Source: Bacteroidales bacterium (GTDB taxonomy: Bacteria > Bacteroidota > Bacteroidia > Bacteroidales > SM23-62). Taken from it: DNA of 7,311 nt. This document shows positions 5,929 to 7,311 of the stretch, piece by piece. Position 1 is the first letter of the stretch. Each line of letters starts with the position of its first letter. The DNA is taken from assembly GCA_016783865.1 (NCBI GenBank), contig JADHVS010000211.1:1-7311 (forward strand). The letters are read 5' to 3'. The position numbers and the translations under genes were made by a program. Below the pieces are notes generated by a model. It saw nothing but the letters and a program-made list of their open reading frames with translations. It was not told the origin of the DNA and made no database searches.

Positions 5929-7299
5929 ATGTCAAAAATCCCTGCAAGTATCCTGATTGTCGATGACAATGAGGATATCCTTCAATCATTGAGGCTGTCA
6001 CTGGCCATGCATTTCGAAAAAGTTGAGGTGCAGAAGAATCCAAACCTGATTCCCTCGCTTTTGAAAGGAACCACCTATGACCTGGTAATTCTCGATATGA
6101 ATTTTACCGCCGGGCTAAGTTCGGGAAATGAAGGAATTTTCTGGATGGGAAAAATAGTGGAGCACGATCCGGCCATCGGGGTGATCATGATTACGGCCTA
6201 TGCCGATATCGACCTGGCGGTGAAAGCCATCAAGGCAGGCGCCACTGACTTTATTCAGAAGCCGTGGAACGAGGAGAAGCTGTTAGCCACCGTTACGACA
6301 GCCGTAAAACTGAGAAAGTCGAAACTCGAGATAAGGAACCTTCGAAACAAGCAACGCCATCTGAGGGAGAACATTGAGCGGGAATTTAACCTCATCACCG
6401 GTTCATCTGCCACCATGAAACGTGTGATGGAGATGGTGGATAAGGTATCCGGAACGGATGTCAATGTACTCTTATTGGGTGAAAATGGCACAGGGAAGGA
6501 GGTTATTGCGAGAGAGATCCATAAGCGTTCTGCCAGGTCTGAAGAGGTTATTGTTTCAGTCGATATGGCTGCCCTGCCTGAAACCCTGTTTGAGAGCGAG
6601 ATGTTCGGGCATGTAAAAGGGGCATATACAGATGCGCATAGCGACAAGCCCGGCCGGTTCGAGATTGCTTCGGGAGGTACACTTTTCCTGGATGAGATTG
6701 GAAATTTATCCCTGTCGGTGCAATCAAAGATCCTGAGTGTCCTTCAGAACCGGGAGATCACCAGGGTGGGTTCGACACAGCCTGTAGGAATAGATATCAG
6801 GCTGATTTCAGCCACCAACAAAAACCTGCTCAGGATGGTCAAGTCAGGTGAATTCCGTGAGGATCTGCTCTACCGGATCAATACCATCCAGATTGAAATC
6901 CCGGCCCTTCGTGAACGGAGGGAAGATATTCGCCTGCTGGCAGAACATTTCCTGGCATTGTACGGTAAGAAATATGCGAAAGGGGAACTTTCACTAACGG
7001 TTTCTGCTATTAAAGAGATGGAAGCTTACTCCTGGCCCGGGAATATCAGGGAATTGCGTCACAGCATTGAAAAGACTGTAATTCTCACTGACAAGGATGC
7101 CATTTCCCCGGAAATGTTGTTTCAAAAGCCGGGTAAGTCACCCGACATTGCCACGGGAAGCCTGAACCTGAAGGAATTTGAAATGGCACTGATTAAAAGA
7201 GCCATAGAGGTAAACAGGGGCAACCTGGCTAAATCTGCCAGGGACCTTGGGATAACACGTAAGACGCTGTATAATAAGATAGATAAATACAGGATATAA
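5929..7299 (+). CDS. NtrC-family sigma-54-dependent response regulator
   Basis: A complete 456-residue cytoplasmic transcription activator. The receiver (about 7-125) has acidic pocket D12/D13, phospho-acceptor D56 in VILDMNF, T89 in IMITAYAD and K111 in IQKPW. A charged helical linker covers about 126-150. The AAA+ sigma-54 interaction domain (about 155-385) has Walker A GENGTGKE at 184-191, a GAFTGA-type loop reading GAYTDA at 231-236, Walker B GGTLFLDEIG at 249-258, arginine-finger region FREDLLYRIN at 309-318 and sensor II WPGNIREL at 369-376. The Fis-type HTH occupies about 415-456 (NLAKSARDLGITRKTLYNKI). Phosphorylation should drive ring assembly and ATP-dependent opening of sigma-54 promoters. 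The ATG at 5929 is preferred because MSKIPASILIVDD is the family N-terminus; the open frame upstream to a TTG at 5893 is repeat sequence. No kinase is visible; one may follow beyond the right edge, as is usual for such genes. The specific target system is not identifiable. Confidence 0.95.
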   Translation: MSKIPASILIVDDNEDILQSLRLSLAMHFEKVEVQKNPNLIPSLLKGTTYDLVILDMNFTAGLSSGNEGIFWMGKIVEHDPAIGVIMITAYADIDLAVKAIKAGATDFIQKPWNEEKLLATVTTAVKLRKSKLEIRNLRNKQRHLRENIEREFNLITGSSATMKRVMEMVDKVSGTDVNVLLLGENGTGKEVIAREIHKRSARSEEVIVSVDMAALPETLFESEMFGHVKGAYTDAHSDKPGRFEIASGGTLFLDEIGNLSLSVQSKILSVLQNREITRVGSTQPVGIDIRLISATNKNLLRMVKSGEFREDLLYRINTIQIEIPALRERREDIRLLAEHFLALYGKKYAKGELSLTVSAIKEMEAYSWPGNIRELRHSIEKTVILTDKDAISPEMLFQKPGKSPDIATGSLNLKEFEMALIKRAIEVNRGNLAKSARDLGITRKTLYNKIDKYRI

Positions 7300-7311
7300 A
7301 TTGACTAAAAT

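Noticed and set aside
6255..6647. 130-codon minus-strand frame inside the response regulator
   Set aside because: It is antisense to the AAA+ domain and Ser/Phe-rich, the usual pattern of a shadow frame.

Overview
The window looks like chromosomal DNA of a free-living member of the Bacteroidota (Marinilabiliales/Bacteroidales-like). The reasons are a large periplasmic Reg_prop/Y_Y_Y sensor, start codons without Shine-Dalgarno sequences but with AT-rich leaders, a perfect Bacteroidota-type -7 box (TAnnTTTG) before one gene, and short tandem or palindromic intergenic repeats of a kind I associate with this phylum. The genus cannot be named from the sequence alone.

Layout. Four genes lie on the minus strand and one on the plus strand. 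Read in the direction of transcription, the minus-strand genes are: a 265-residue exported protein of unknown function (4779-5576); a 1089-residue membrane sensor with a beta-propeller periplasmic region, a Y_Y_Y domain, one transmembrane helix and a cytoplasmic SpoIIE/PP2C phosphatase (1356-4625); a type I glycerate kinase (133-1257); and the first 32 codons of an exported, probably outer-membrane protein that runs off the left edge (1-97). The sensor and kinase genes are separated by an imperfect 57-bp-period tandem duplication that includes the probable GTG start of the kinase. The exported protein and the sensor are separated by two adjacent hairpins that look like a dispersed palindromic element. 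On the plus strand, 5929-7299 encodes a complete NtrC-family response regulator (receiver, sigma-54 AAA+ domain, Fis-type HTH); its partner kinase is not in the window.

The 352-bp divergent region (5577-5928) is the most interesting non-coding part. On the minus strand it holds a strong intrinsic terminator with no gene upstream of it. About 100 bp upstream of that terminator is a near-consensus sigma-54 promoter, and a further 100 bp upstream is a dyad that could bind an activator. Together they outline a possible small RNA of about 100 nt (or an attenuated leader) encoded divergently from a sigma-54 activator, formally similar to the LuxO/qrr arrangement of vibrios. This is a hypothesis from motif geometry, not an established feature.

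Functionally, the window combines two signalling outputs: a propeller sensor that should act through dephosphorylation of a partner-switch protein, and an NtrC-type regulator that should act on sigma-54 promoters. Glycerate kinase is the only metabolic gene. No mobile element, CRISPR array, tRNA or rRNA was seen.
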